Below are positions 47,329 through 59,300 of a stretch of DNA of 64,000 bases, one piece after another. The stretch covers positions 2,108,001-2,172,000 of the forward strand of contig JANATG010000004.1 of assembly GCA_029449235.1 (NCBI GenBank), in the 5' to 3' direction. This stretch comes from Linnemannia schmuckeri. Lineage: Eukaryota; Mortierellomycota; Mortierellomycetes; Mortierellales; Mortierellaceae. The position numbers were made by a program, and so were the translations under genes. Position 1 is the first letter of the stretch. Every line of letters starts with the position of its first letter. The notes beneath the pieces were generated by a model that saw nothing but the letters and a program-made list of their open reading frames with translations, was not told the origin of the DNA and did no database searches.

Positions 47329-48429
47329 TTTGTATAGATTACAATTATGAACTGATGCATTGGCTGTTGACGGTTGTTGAAATTTGAAGTTAAGGATGGA
47401 ATGACCAAATAGAGACTTTGCGCCGATAGTCGGGACGGAGCCACGCTCGCCAGGGTGTTAATGGGTTTCTGTTGTGGCAGGGACATCTATTGTGTTTAGT
47501 TGACTTTGAAAAAAAACAAAGTTCATTGACATACCTGTCACTGACAGCCAGCGAGCGCTCCCCGGCTCTCACATCACATCATCATTCACTGTCATGTCTT
47601 CTATGAGATTCTTTTTCTCTTGAAAAAAAAAACTTGGGGTAAAACTTTGTGACCATCGCATGGCGTGAACATGCCGCTATGGATAGGAGTGTGGCATATT
47701 GAAACACCGTTTTCGTTCTTCGTTTTCGTAGCTGTCTTTCTTTGTGGAGAATTTGAATACGGTGGGTGTCCTAATTAGGTGGTAAAAAAAAAAAAAAGGT
47801 AAAACAACATGGCGCAGAGCAAACATATAAAAAATATATTCCTTAGCTCCACGGTGTTGTTTGTACCTCTTTGCTTCACGATACCTAGAGCTTGCTGCAC
47901 CTTCAACGATCGTTAGAGAAAAAGAGAGTCGTCATCGCTGCTCCTATTCCGTTGTTAAAATTGCACTCAATCGACCGGTTGAACTGTAACTCCTCTCTCC
48001 TTTTTTTTTCCTTCAAAGACAGATGTGGTTTTTATTGCTCAAATATGTCAAATGAGTGGGATCAAATGTGTCAAATGTCTTTGCCCCTCCCTTTTGACCA
48101 ATGCCTCCTTTCCTCCTTCCTTAGGCCAAGGAATATCGCAATGGAATCAATTATTAGCAAGGACGAAAACTACACTATCTTCCGCATGAGTGGCTGAGGA
48201 TAGTGGTGGCTTACCATCTATCTTTTCTTTTTTCTGACATTATGCCTCCTCTCTCCCCTTGACTTCTTCTATCCCACCGTCTCCTCATTTTTTTTTTCTT
48301 TATTTTTGAAAGTTTTTCCTGGGCGTTTTTGTAGTGCCCTGAAAAAATGCAGTCTGGCTTTTTTTTTATGTCAGTTGAGCGCTTTTGCTTATTTCTATTT
48401 TGTGTGCAATGGTGTTTTGGTCGTTCTAA

Positions 48430-48431
<2 letters not shown>

Positions 48432-48464
<33 letters not shown>
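48432..48464 (+). repeat. T33 homopolymer followed by an acceptor-like sequence
   Basis: 33 T are followed by GGCTTTCAG, which looks like a strong splice acceptor at 48473. No gene model uses it. Confidence 0.8.
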
Positions 48465-48465
<1 letters not shown>

Positions 48466-51308
48466 GCTTTCAGGTCGTTTTCGTGGTGGTAGTGCGCAGA
48501 CATGGTCTGTGAGTAAACTGCGCGAGTTTGTGAGAGAGCGAGGGAAAAAAAAAGAGGGGAAGAAAAATGACAAAGCCACGCGGCGCATGAATTCATGAAC
48601 CCAGGATGCAATGAAGCAAAGGGATCAAACCCGGCAGTAAGGCAGGAGAAGATAGGTAGGCAAAGCATCGTCAATGCAAGCATTTATCCCACGAATTCAT
48701 CGATAACGAGCGAGGGGTTCCTCGGCGCCCTCTTGCAGGCAGAGGGATAATGGAGAAATTATGAGAAAGCTGAAGGGGTGGATGGGTGAGTTGAGGGAGT
48801 TGAAAGAGTTGAGTGAATTGACTGTTTGGAGACGGGATGGGTGGTCTGCTTGCCTGCAATAGGGAAAAAAAGTGAAAGGGAGAAAGGCTCCCTTAGTCAG
48901 GTACGGGAGAACATTTTCCCCATCCGAAAATTGAAGTCCTCCTTCTCCCTCTCCTTTTCCTCCTTTTCCTCCTTTTCTCATCTTCCAGGCTGTGACATAT
49001 CATTTTACTGCTTCACCCTCCTCTTCCCATCTCTCGAAAATCTTTTTTTGGGTTCTCGTAAGAGGGTGAGAATCAATTGGATATGAGTTTGATACTAGGA
49101 CAAACAGCCAGCCAGCCAGGTGCGGGCGTAGGGTGCAGCAGACAGACACGTAGGCAATGGCAGGTGTTTGCAGAAAAGAGAAAGAGCACCTCTAAGGGAA
49201 AGGTCAAGGCTTTTTTTTTTTTAAGACTCCTAGAGAGTAAGCGTAAGATGAATGAGAGGAACGGCCTAGAACTTGGGCGTAAGACAAAAAAAACCAAGGT
49301 ACCTCTGACGATGTGGAGCGAAAGGAGGGTAGAATTGTTCCCAAGAAAGAAATACAAAATAGAAAGTCAGCTTTTGAGCAGCTTTTTGGATGGAGGATAC
49401 CACAAAAAATAATAAAAGAGGATGGGAAGATGGGACGAGGGAACTTTTTTTTTTTTTTTTTTTTTTTGAAAAATATGGAAAATGGATAAAAACAATAGGC
49501 ATCTGGGATTTTTTGCTGAAGGTGTACAGGGTACGGATTGTATTTTCGGCTTCATAGAATAGCCAGGATCTATCAAATCATTAGTGCTCGTGCCCCTGTG
49601 TTAATGCTCTCTCGCTTTCCTACCCCACCCTATGTCATTTTTCACGGCATGCCTCTAAAAGGAATTGGAGGACGACAACAACGAAAACAACGAGAAAAAA
49701 AAAATGAAGACGAATGCCAGGGTTAGTGAGCAAAAGACGTGCAAGAAAGCAGAGAGGCTAAAGATCACTTGAGCCATATTTCAAATGCCGGGCAGAGTCG
49801 GATAGGCGCAAGTCTCACAAAAAGAACAAACGTTGTTGTGGATTAGTTGAACGAGAAGAAGGAAGAAAGACAAGGACTGGAGGGTGAGAGAGTAAGGGAG
49901 GGTGAAATCATTCATCCATGCTGTTTTTCCTTTTTGTCTCTGTGTTCAGACTTCATATGCCAAGGTCGCTCGGCCCCCCAACCGCTTGCTCTTGTTTACG
50001 TTGGTTGTCAAATGACAGGGTTGGAGCGCGATGCGTGCAACAGCACGCGTTAGGCGTGCGTGGCAGGATGGGACGAGGGCTGATCGTTTTTTTTTTTAGT
50101 GTTTTTCCCTTTACTTTCCATTCCATCGATCCATCGATCCATTGGCCAACAATTCTGCGAGAATGCGCACTTTTTTGAACGGGGGATAAGTGTGCGTATG
50201 TGTGCTGGCGAGTGTTGTGTGTGTGTCCATAGAAGCAGGTAAATAAGGCACGAACGCAGGACAAGGATGAATGGTGAGAGAGAGAGGAAGGCGGAGGGCA
50301 AGGAACATTTTTTTTCTGTTGATGGCGTTGCTTGTCAAAAAAGGCAATTTTCTTCTCTTGGACCCCTGTCTCCCCATCCCCTCCCTTTTCTTCCCCAACC
50401 TCACCCAACCGCAAAACCGCATTGCAACACCAACTCTTATATTCTTCATATAGATGCTTTTATTTTTATTATTCTCATTTCAATCGTTGACATATAGTAA
50501 AAGCAAAGTAGCTCGGCTCAAGTATCCCGCAATTACTTTTTGTTGGTCTCGACTTTCATCATCACTCTCTACAGTTCAGCTTCAATTGCTGTCATCTGTG
50601 GCAGGAAGCCAGAGTTACAGCGCAAATACTAGGAAACAGTTGACACTACAGTACTTCAATCGAAAACCATGGGCAATGATGCGCCTACGAGACAGCGGCC
50701 TAAAACAACGACATAGTGTCCTCTATTTTGGCTCGCTGAATAATACCATCAAAAAAGGGTAGTGTTGCGAACAACCGTCTTGGAATTGCTCATTGCAGAG
50801 CGATGGCAACGAGATTGACATATACACACATTACATACCCCTTGTTTTTTCGACGAATTATTAATATGCTTTTTTTCAGGAAAAGTCGATTGTCAGCCGC
50901 TTCTAATCGACAAAGTAGTTTGAGGAAGGACGATTAGTGGGTGAGGCAAAAAAAAAATAATAAATAAGGGAAAAACAAATAAGGGACTGGGCGCATGGCA
51001 AGGGAGGAAGGATGGAAGAAGAAGAAAGGGGACAGATAGCGAAGGGACGCGCGTCCCAATTTTCCACCACGGGGTTTAGACAGTATCGAATCAACAGGGA
51101 GAGAGAGAGAGGAGTGAATGAGTTAGGTGGGTTCATTGTCTTTAAGCACTTATCTGATTGTCTTTCATTATTTTGCTCACACACACATAAACAGTTGACG
51201 CTGTTCATTGCACAAAAACGCACGGCGTGGTTGCAGGCAGCTAAAGTAAGTCAACAGTTTTTGTTTGTTGTTTAGAGCAAAATAAAATAGAGGGTAAACG
51301 AAGCAATA

Positions 51309-51332
51309 GGAAGGAAGGAAGGAAGGAAGGAA
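51309..51332 (+). repeat. AAGG tetranucleotide repeat
   Basis: About six perfect copies of a four-base unit (GGAA in another phase), intergenic. Confidence 0.85.
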
Positions 51333-51923
51333 TTATTAATCATCCTGTCAAGGCGCAATTCTTTCGCCGAAAATAAAATTGAAAGAAAGGAAAAAAAAAA
51401 CTTTATCGTTTAGGTCAATTGACCACTTTTAAGGTGTGAAGAAAGGCGTGAAGAGGGTAGCAAGTCAGCAATTGAAGGAAGTGGAGGGAATTGAGAAAAG
51501 ATGTGTATGTGTAGAAGAGTGCCGTTTTAGAAACAATATGCTTTGTACGAGCAGATGAATAAAGAAGCAACGGTTGTTGAAGCTGTTGATGCTGATGATT
51601 CTGTTGCAGTTTGTTTGCCAAGTGAAAGGAGTGGAGAAGCAAGGTGTTTTGGGTTGAGAGAGGGATGAGTGACGCGCGTTCATCTCTCTTGTTTGTGAGA
51701 GGGAGAGAAGGTAAAATACATTCGCAGGGTTGAACTTGGCCATTGGGATCAATTCAATGCAAGTTGGATAATAAGTGAGTGAGAGTGCATGAATAGAATG
51801 AATGAATGAACAATGAAGGTTGCATGGCTGGCGCACGATTGGACCTCAGAGACCCGCAATTGAATAAAACAAGTATTCAATGATATGTAAAAGAGAGCTG
51901 ACAAATTCATCAAAAAGAATTTT

Positions 51924-52052
51924 TTTCCCTTTCCCTTTCCCTTTCCCTTTCCCTTTCCCTTTCCCTTTCCCTTTCCCTTTCCCTTTCCCTTTCCCTCTCT
52001 TCCCTCTATTCCCTCTCTTCCCTCTCTTCCCTTCTTTCCTCATTTTCCCTCG
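51924..52052 (+). repeat. TTTCCC hexamer array passing into a 10-bp CT repeat
   Basis: About 12 uninterrupted copies of TTTCCC (51924-51995) are followed by degenerate 10-base units of the TCCCTCTCTT type to about 52052. All pyrimidines lie on the plus strand. It stands 140-260 bp before the TATA box of the C2H2 factor gene. It is not the fungal telomere repeat TTAGGG. Confidence 0.9.
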
Positions 52053-52187
52053 TTTCTCCTGACATTGAGCAGGTATCCAAAGTGACTCAAAAATCAACAG
52101 GACGGGCCGTGAAAATTGGATTTAAAAATCATTTGACCGGTACACAAAGACAGCGTCAGTCGAAATTGACGGCCCATTTCGAAAAAT

Positions 52188-52195
52188 TATAAAAA
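52188..52195 (+). promoter_or_regulatory. TATA box of the C2H2 factor gene
   Basis: TATAAAAA precedes a CT-rich then CAAC-rich leader that contains no ATG until the split start at 52487. The leader would be about 250 bases long. Confidence 0.6.
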
Positions 52196-52486
52196 GGCAG
52201 GGCCCTTTCCCTCCCCTCCCACTTTTTTTTCTCTCTTCTTTTTTCCTTTTTTTTTTTCTTGCTCTAGCTTCAACTCTCTTCAATAACAACAACTATTGTC
52301 AACCTTTGCCCTCTTGACAGCAAACAACAGCACACACTTACTCTATACCCTCAGTCAACGCCAATATAACTCAGTACTCTCAACAACCACAACAAAAAAA
52401 AATCTCTTTTACTCACACTCATACTCTTCTCTCTTCTCTCATTCTACAACACAACACGACCACAACAACGATCACATAACTACATA

Positions 52487-54940
52487 ATGTAGGTAGCAGC
52501 ACAACCTCAATCTCTTTTCAGCGTCTATCGCTCTTACTCTCTTTGCGTGTTCTTTTTTCTATCTCTCCGTCCACCTCTCTCTTTCTATGGGCTGCGCACT
52601 GGCCTGTGAATTGGCATGGCTGGGTGGTTGTCGTGGGCTTGCGTGATCTTGACTGAGAAAAGGAACGAGTCAACTTTCCAAGGTGGAGATGGTGGCGCTA
52701 GTGAACAAAAAAAAAAGATTACTCTATGTCGTATTAATCCTCATTTCTTCTCTTTTCTCTCCTATCCTTCTCTTTTAATCATCCTCACTCTCTACTCTCT
52801 TTCAGTGTTTTTTTTGTAATTTGGTTCACTACCCTATTGCAATGCATCCTACTCCCTTTCCTCCATTGTGGGCCGACTTGGTTGTTTACGGCGACACCTC
52901 TTCCTGAGAACCCCCTTCTTTGTCTACCTTTTTCTTCTATTGGCATTTCTCTTATTTGTTTTTTTTTTGTTTCCTTAAAAGCTGACAGCTCAAAAACCCC
53001 CTGTACTGTGTATGTGTACTGTTGTTTTTTGTATGTAATTGAATATGTTTGCTATCCATCACCCAGTATGACGAAGCCATGCACCAGTTGTCTTTGTACC
53101 TTTGCCTTCGTTGGGACTGTTTCTTTTCGATTATTAATCCAAAAAAGACGGCGTGTGAGTGAGTATTTTAAAAAAAGAGTCAGGTAAGGGAGCTAGGAGC
53201 ATACCCTATTATGGCAATAATCCAAAATCAAGTCAATCAACTCGCTCCCATCCAACGTCTGCGCAGACCTGTCCTTGTCAACAAACAAACAAATGACATT
53301 GGATCCATCGCATCCAATCCACTACAAATACTCCACTCGCTCCCCTTCTTTTCTCGAATTCCCCTTTGAATCCTCCCCTGTCAGAATTATCTTATAAAAC
53401 AAGAAATATAAACTGACTATCCCCCCATCGCCTTCCCTATCATATCAAATCTTACAGGCAGTCCAACAACATGCTCAACTACAACTCCTCGCCCATGTCC
53501 TGCGCTTCTTCCTGCTCTTCCTCGCCCTTTTCCTCTCCCGAGAACGCCGCCGAGCTCGATATCCTCGACATGCAAATGTTCTTCCCCTCAGAGCCTTCTA
53601 TCTACCAACAAATCCTCGACATCGATGACGTCCTGGGTCAGCAGCAGCAGCAGCAGCAGCTCCAGCTTGCCCACCAGCAGCAGAAGCAGCAGCAATTCCA
53701 ATACGAGATGGCTCGCATCGGTTTGGGCACTCCCCCAACCTCGCCCCCCGCGCCTGCCTTCCACAACTACTACGAACAACAAGGACAAGCCATCCATAAT
53801 GTGTATGTCACTCCTGCCCCAGTCTCTCTCGTTCAACAACTTCAACAACCCTCTTCCTTGCCTCAAAAGCCCGATACAAAGCTTGAGCAAGAACTGGCGT
53901 ATCTCGAGTTGATGCAACAGTTTGATAACCTCGAGAGTTCTCTCTTTAGTCAAAGTCCCATTAGTAGCTGCAGCAGCAGTCTGAGCAACAGCCCGTACGC
54001 AGAGTCTCCCCTCTCGGCCATCAGCGCGGACTTTGACCTCTTCCCCCTGAACAACATCTCGGCACCACAGCGACACCAGCCTCAGCAACAACAACCGAGC
54101 ATGAACTATCCCTCCGTCCCCATCATGGCCCCCCTCACAGCAACAACTCAATACAGCCAGCCCAACATGTATCACCAAATGACGCCACCCATGCACCAGA
54201 TCGAACTTGAGCGGGAAGCCTGCTCGCTCTTCAGACCCGATCCCAACATGCCAATGACCGCTGATATGTCCCAGCTGTGCAAGTGTCCAGGAAAGTTCCC
54301 CTGCGGAGGAGAGGCTCCCGTTGCTCAGGACATTGTCACTTCACCCGTTTCCTCATCGATCCCACAAGCCAGTTCACCCTTGCAGAGTATCTCTGAGGAT
54401 GACTTTTCGGAATCAGATTCAGGATCGGAGGAAGACCAGGATTGGGATCCCAGCTATCTCCCTTCCAACACAAGGACTGCAGTCGGAACTGCCGTTGCAA
54501 GATCAGCCGCTGGCGGCCCTCGATCTCGCGTGGATAAAGTCAGACCCAAGTCTTTGGTCATTTCGTCGTCGGTCTCGAGCACCCCTTACTCGAAGGAGTC
54601 GACCCAATCTCCCGTTCGCCAGGATCGTCGTCGTTCTTCTTCTGGATCATACAGCTCCGGAAACGGAGGCCAGCAGTTAATGGATCCCGAGTTGCTCCCT
54701 AAGATCACCGACATTCACGTCTGCCCTGTCTGCGCAAGACGCTTCTCACGTCCCTTCAACCTGCGCTCGCACATCATGACCCACACCACCGCCCGTCCTT
54801 ATTCGTGCGATGAATGCCACTGGTCTTTTACCCGCCAGCACGATCTTTTGCGACACAAGCGCGCCAAGCACCCCAACTCTGTTTCGTCTTCGACTGCTGG
54901 CGGCCACAAGAATGAGACCAGCCCCAACTCTGGTGTCTGA
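52487..54940 (+). CDS. C2H2 zinc-finger transcription factor, Crz1-like fingers
   Basis: Proposed model: join(52487..52488, 53458..54940), 494 aa, with the start codon split by a 969-base intron (donor GTAGGT, acceptor CTTACAG). A safe minimum is the single exon from the ATG at 53471 (489 aa), which is in the same frame. The N-terminal 400 residues are Ser-, Pro- and Gln-rich (Gln runs near 53640 and 54070), as in activation regions; CKCPGKFPCGG is an isolated Cys motif. Two C2H2 fingers end the protein: CPVCARRFSRPFNLRSHIMTH and CDECHWSFTRQHDLLRHKRAKH, whose RPFNLRSH and TRQHDLLRH helices resemble Crz1/Prz1 calcineurin-response factors. No PxIxIT-type docking site is obvious, so the Crz1 link rests on the fingers only. 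AATAAA at 55323-55328 may end the transcript. Confidence 0.88.
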
Positions 54941-55501
54941 ATGAACGAGACGCTACACCTGGCGTTCGGGTCTCTTTTCGCAAGATGATCCGCTCCCTTT
55001 CTCCTTTTATCTCCAACCAACCCACCCACCAATCCCCACATTTTTTTGTCTGCCTTGGGTTTGACGACAACTCCAGTATCAATTATTGGACCACCTCCCC
55101 TTCTTTGGCGCAATTGAAAACCCCCCACTAATCAGATCCAACAATATGTTGGATGATCGCCACGCAGTCCTCGTGCTGCATCGAACAATTCCAACATCGC
55201 CACTCCCTGTGCTCGTCTTCTCGAGTCGTTTGTGTTCTCCCGCCTTCCATGCTGCCCTGACCGAAAGCACTCCTCCTCTTTTACAGTTTATCAGTGCATG
55301 GGCTTATGCTTCTTATAATTGCAATAAAAAAAACTTGTAAATATCTTATTCATTCAATCTATTCAATGGTATCTGTTCAAAGGATAAAGACGGTGCTCGA
55401 TGTGTTGACCTTGGGAAGTCAGTTGAAGTATCAAGCACTCGCTCAACTGACGCCCCTTGCGGCATGTTGTTGGACCTTGTTTTGCTTCTTGTCGCAAAGT
55501 A

Positions 55502-55584
55502 GTATCCCTTCGTCTGTCGCGAGTCACATATCCCACCCGCAAAAATTGGAAGCGAAAAAGCTTCCGAAACAGACGAAGGGATAC
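55502..55584. repeat. Perfect 16-bp inverted repeat enclosing a small hairpin
   Basis: GTATCCCTTCGTCTGT at 55502-55517 is matched by its exact reverse complement at 55569-55584, 51 bases apart. Inside, GGAAGC-GAAAAA-GCTTCC (55548-55565) is a second perfect stem-loop. No flanking target duplication is visible. Confidence 0.9.
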
Positions 55585-55641
55585 ATTCTTACACTACTCA
55601 TGCTTTTCGCGAAAATATCTACTACGTCACCATCGCACACC

Positions 55642-55673
55642 GCACGTGACCAAAAGAAGCGCTGGTCACGTGC
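55642..55673. promoter_or_regulatory. Inverted pair of E-boxes
   Basis: GCACGTGACC at 55642-55651 and its reverse complement GGTCACGTGC at 55664-55673 are separated by 12 bases. Each holds TCACGTG on one strand, the Cbf1/TFEB-type site. It is about 680-710 bp before the chromodomain ATG. Confidence 0.7.
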
Positions 55674-56351
55674 AAGAATCCTAGACGGGTGGGCGCGCCT
55701 TTTATCTGTCGTTTTCCTTTGGGATAGAGAAACTCCTTCTTTCCCTCTTCACCCACCTCTCATCATCCCCCAACCCTGATCACCACTCACATCCGACTCT
55801 TAACGCCACCACTCTTCCCAAGCCTCATAATCTGCGTTCTTTCTCGGCAATACATCCTTCTTGCTCGGAACATCTTTCTACCGCGCAGACATTACCTTTC
55901 ACCACATTTCCAACCTTGGTTGCCCTGAATCTCGAACTAGCAAGAAGGCCGTAAGGGACACACTCAGGACAGGAACATACTCACCGCAGCGAGAAAGAAT
56001 ACTAAACTAAATAGAACAGAGTGGCGGACAAGAAGCACTGTGAGAGAAAGAGCGCTGGAAATACTATTCTCAATAGCTAGGCTCCAAATAGAACGTTAGG
56101 ACACAAAGACGAGGTATGTGTTTAATAATTACATCTGTGTGTAGTGGTAACATGATGGGGTAAATAGAATAAATGAAGGGTTCAAGCGGTTTTAATCAAT
56201 TTTTCCATGCAATACTTGACACTGATTGTTTTTAGGCGATAATATCTCGGCAGGACGTTTCAACAGTATATTACAGTCAGCGTGACAAGGAGCTTTCGCC
56301 ACCACCTGTCTCCCCCTCCCCCCAATAGCTTGACAGTGCACAGGAAGCAGG

Positions 56352-59300
56352 ATGGCAGAGACAACGACGCAGGATGTTGGTCTCGTTGAGCGGATCCTTG
56401 AAAAAAGAGTCGACATGGATACGGGAGCAGTTGAGTATTTGATCCGATGGCAAGGAACAGACAGTCAAGGAAGCGGATACGAGGACACTTGGGAGCCCGA
56501 GGAGAATGTGTTGGGGGTGGAGCTGATCGAGGAATTCGAACAGTCTCAGCCAACAATGCGTGTTCACCCTCGCCAGCCCACCTCCGCAAAACCCAACGGA
56601 ACGATGCTGCACCAGGGAGAAAACAATAAACACCGTCCCTCGGTCCAGTATCCTCATCCTTCATTACCGCCTCGAACAGGACCAAATCGCCACCAACGAC
56701 CTCATGGACGAGAGCACCATCCTGACCCACACCTTGCGCAGTCGTACCCTCCACACTGGCAACACGATGGACCTCTGCGGCGAACATCACACCAGAGTGC
56801 ACCGTTTGGTGCTTCACCAGGATATTACCCTCCTCGCTATGCTCCCCAATACCCACCAATGCACAGGCAACCACTTTTCCCTGGCCAATTTCCTATGCAA
56901 CACTACCCTATACACCCGCCCTATGATCATACCAGAGCTGGAGAATATTTGCCAAAACGAGACCGATCATCCGCCAACTTTACCAACTCCTCCAAACGAA
57001 AGGCCTCTGCTTCGATGGTCGAAGATCCAGAATCCAAGGATATGTCAGGTGTTGAGTCGACTGCGGAGGCAGAATTGACGGGAACGCAGGAAACGGGAGA
57101 GACTGATAAACGGTTAAAGGTAAATTGTCCGTGGGTGCCGGTTTAGATAAACGTTTAACCTGTCCATGACTACTATGTTTTGGTGGTCCGATGCTAATAT
57201 TCTCGATTTGTGCTATCTTACGGATGCGATAGGCAGAAAACATGCTGCGCAGTTACAACCAGTCGAGAAGATATATTTCAAGAAGACAGACAACAGGCAT
57301 TAATGGGAAATCGACCACAATTATTCGACTGTTGCAGTTGGATCATGATCGCGAGAGGGCTTATTTCAAGTCGGTTCTCGAAAAGTCGGAGCTTCTTAAG
57401 GATGTTACCCTTCGTTTGGAGCTTCTCCAGTTCCTTAAAGATCCAAGGAATCCAGGTATGCATTTTAGCATTCTCACTGAGCATTGCTTTGACAGGAGTT
57501 TGCATGCTGACTCTCTGGTTCTATCTGAACTTGGATAATAGGATTTGATGCCGAGGCAGGATTGTTGAAATCTGATACGTGGCTTGTTGAGCTCAAGGAA
57601 CAACAGGAGGCATCAGGCAGTTTGTTCTTGGCGCTTGACATCCCGGGAGCGGTCATCAAGGCGCTTTTCATTCCAGAAACTTTGCTTGGATACCAGCGGC
57701 AGCAACATCCCGGGAAGGGCCTTGTTCTGAACGATCGCTCAATAGTTTCTGCCATTATTGCTGGAGATCTGAGAGGTGAGATATCGAAGGACAAATTAAT
57801 TTGATCCGCTTCTTTCAACTATTGCAAGCATGAGATGTTAGCTGATGAAAACTATAATGACCGTTTGGCTTGTTCTATCTCCGTGTTTACAGGCTCTGGG
57901 CTTTCACCGGCAATCAACAACGAATCAGGATCTACTATACCACCACCTAAACAACCTAATCTCGCAGAATCTGCAGTGGAGCAGGCCGATACGAATGGAG
58001 ATGTTTCGATGGAGATTGATGAACCGACAAATGCGGCCCTTGAGATCAGCTGCGGATGGAGAGGTTGCAATGAGATGCGCACCACTGTGCAGGAACTTTC
58101 GCTCCATGTGCAACAGGATCATTTACAAAATCTGGAGTCAGGAGCTGGCGCCACGTACGCCAAACCTGTGCAGAATGGATCAGAAGCATCCCAGGAAAAA
58201 AGATCTCATGAATCTGATGGGATCAACGTAACAGAAGTCTCTCGGGATGATCAAATTGTACATCTTCAAAGTTCCTACTCGTCGCTGAAGAACGACTTGG
58301 CTCGGATGAAGGAGGAGATCATGCGATCGGATCAACAAGCCCAGGAGTTGAGTAAGCTCTACTCAGCGGCGATTGAGTCCTCGGAGGAAACTATCAAGCG
58401 ACTGGAAGCTCAGTTGGAGTGGGAGATGAAGAAGTGGGACCAGTACCGGGAAGAGACGAGGCGGATGATTGCTTTAGGTGGCGGAAATGAGGGCCCTGTT
58501 CAGGAGCAGCAACTCGTGGTCGCTCCGAATGACGATGCCGCAAGCACTTTGACGGAGACACCTGATGGACAGGATTCGGGATTACGTCTGCCTGGCGGTC
58601 ATGGGTTCGACAAGCCCATGGAAGCTCAATCTCAAAACACGATTCAGACGATTCAAAAGCTTCTCATTATTGCCAGGGAGAAACAGGCTCGTTTGGAGCA
58701 ACAGAATCTAGAGCTTGTGAGCAAACGCAAGGCACTGGATTCAGAGTATGCGCTCCTTGATCAACGCTACCGGGAAACGCTTGCTCAGCTGACGTCTCTC
58801 GAAGCCAAGGACCATAACACGGCCGAGGCCCTCAGGAATTGTGCCAAGGGAGTTGAGCAGTGCAGAACAACAATTGGTCAGGAGCAGGAGCAGTCCCGCA
58901 AGACCGTGAGAGAGCTCCAGTCCAAGATTGATGAGCTGAGACAGGGTACTTCGTCACCGCAACCTCAACTCTCGCCTCCAGCGGCGATGGACACTTTTGC
59001 CGGCAACAGTATGCAAGAGAGTGATGCCAATGGCGATCACATCATGACTGGATCGACTCCCCCACCCAGGTCAACGCCACAACCTTCCGCCACGCCGGTT
59101 TCTACTTTGCTTCCTCAAGTAGAGCTCTCAGACGGTCTGTCTCCAATGAGCGTGGATCCAGAACCTTCGACTGCTACGGACTCCAAATCAGAGCCATCGA
59201 TATTGGCGCCTTCGGACGAGCCACAGCAGCCAGTGGAGCCGGTTAAGTCGTCGTCATCATCGGACCAAACCTCGACGGAATCTCCAGCAGCACTCTCGAT

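Larger units (their letters stand above)
47329..52187. other. Gene-poor stretch of about 4.9 kb
   Basis: No gene can be supported. Open frames are short and mostly come from runs of T, A, CT or CCCTTT. A possible exon is at 48124-48197 on the plus strand: after CTTCCTTAG it reads PRNIAMESIISKDENYTIFR and stops after MSG, unusually protein-like, but I find no partner exon. 50450-50760 and 49530-49740 have even composition without recognisable products. A tRNA B-box look-alike at about 48619-48632 (minus) has no stems around it. Confidence 0.5.
54941..56351. promoter_or_regulatory. Spacer between the C2H2 factor and the chromodomain gene
   Basis: The left 400 bp are 3' flank of the zinc-finger gene. 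55502-55673 holds nested inverted repeats and a pair of E-boxes. 55690-56110 should contain the promoter and leader of the chromodomain gene. A likely leader intron is 56114-56235 (donor GTATGT, acceptor TTTTTAG), which would leave a leader end of 116 bases before the ATG. Confidence 0.5.

Noticed and set aside
48600..48680. tRNA-like B-box (GGGTTTGATCCC, minus strand)
   Set aside because: No matching T, D or acceptor stems and no A-box at the right distance.
51846..52097. Frame coding a Gly-Lys repeat
   Set aside because: A by-product of the TTTCCC array; no other support.
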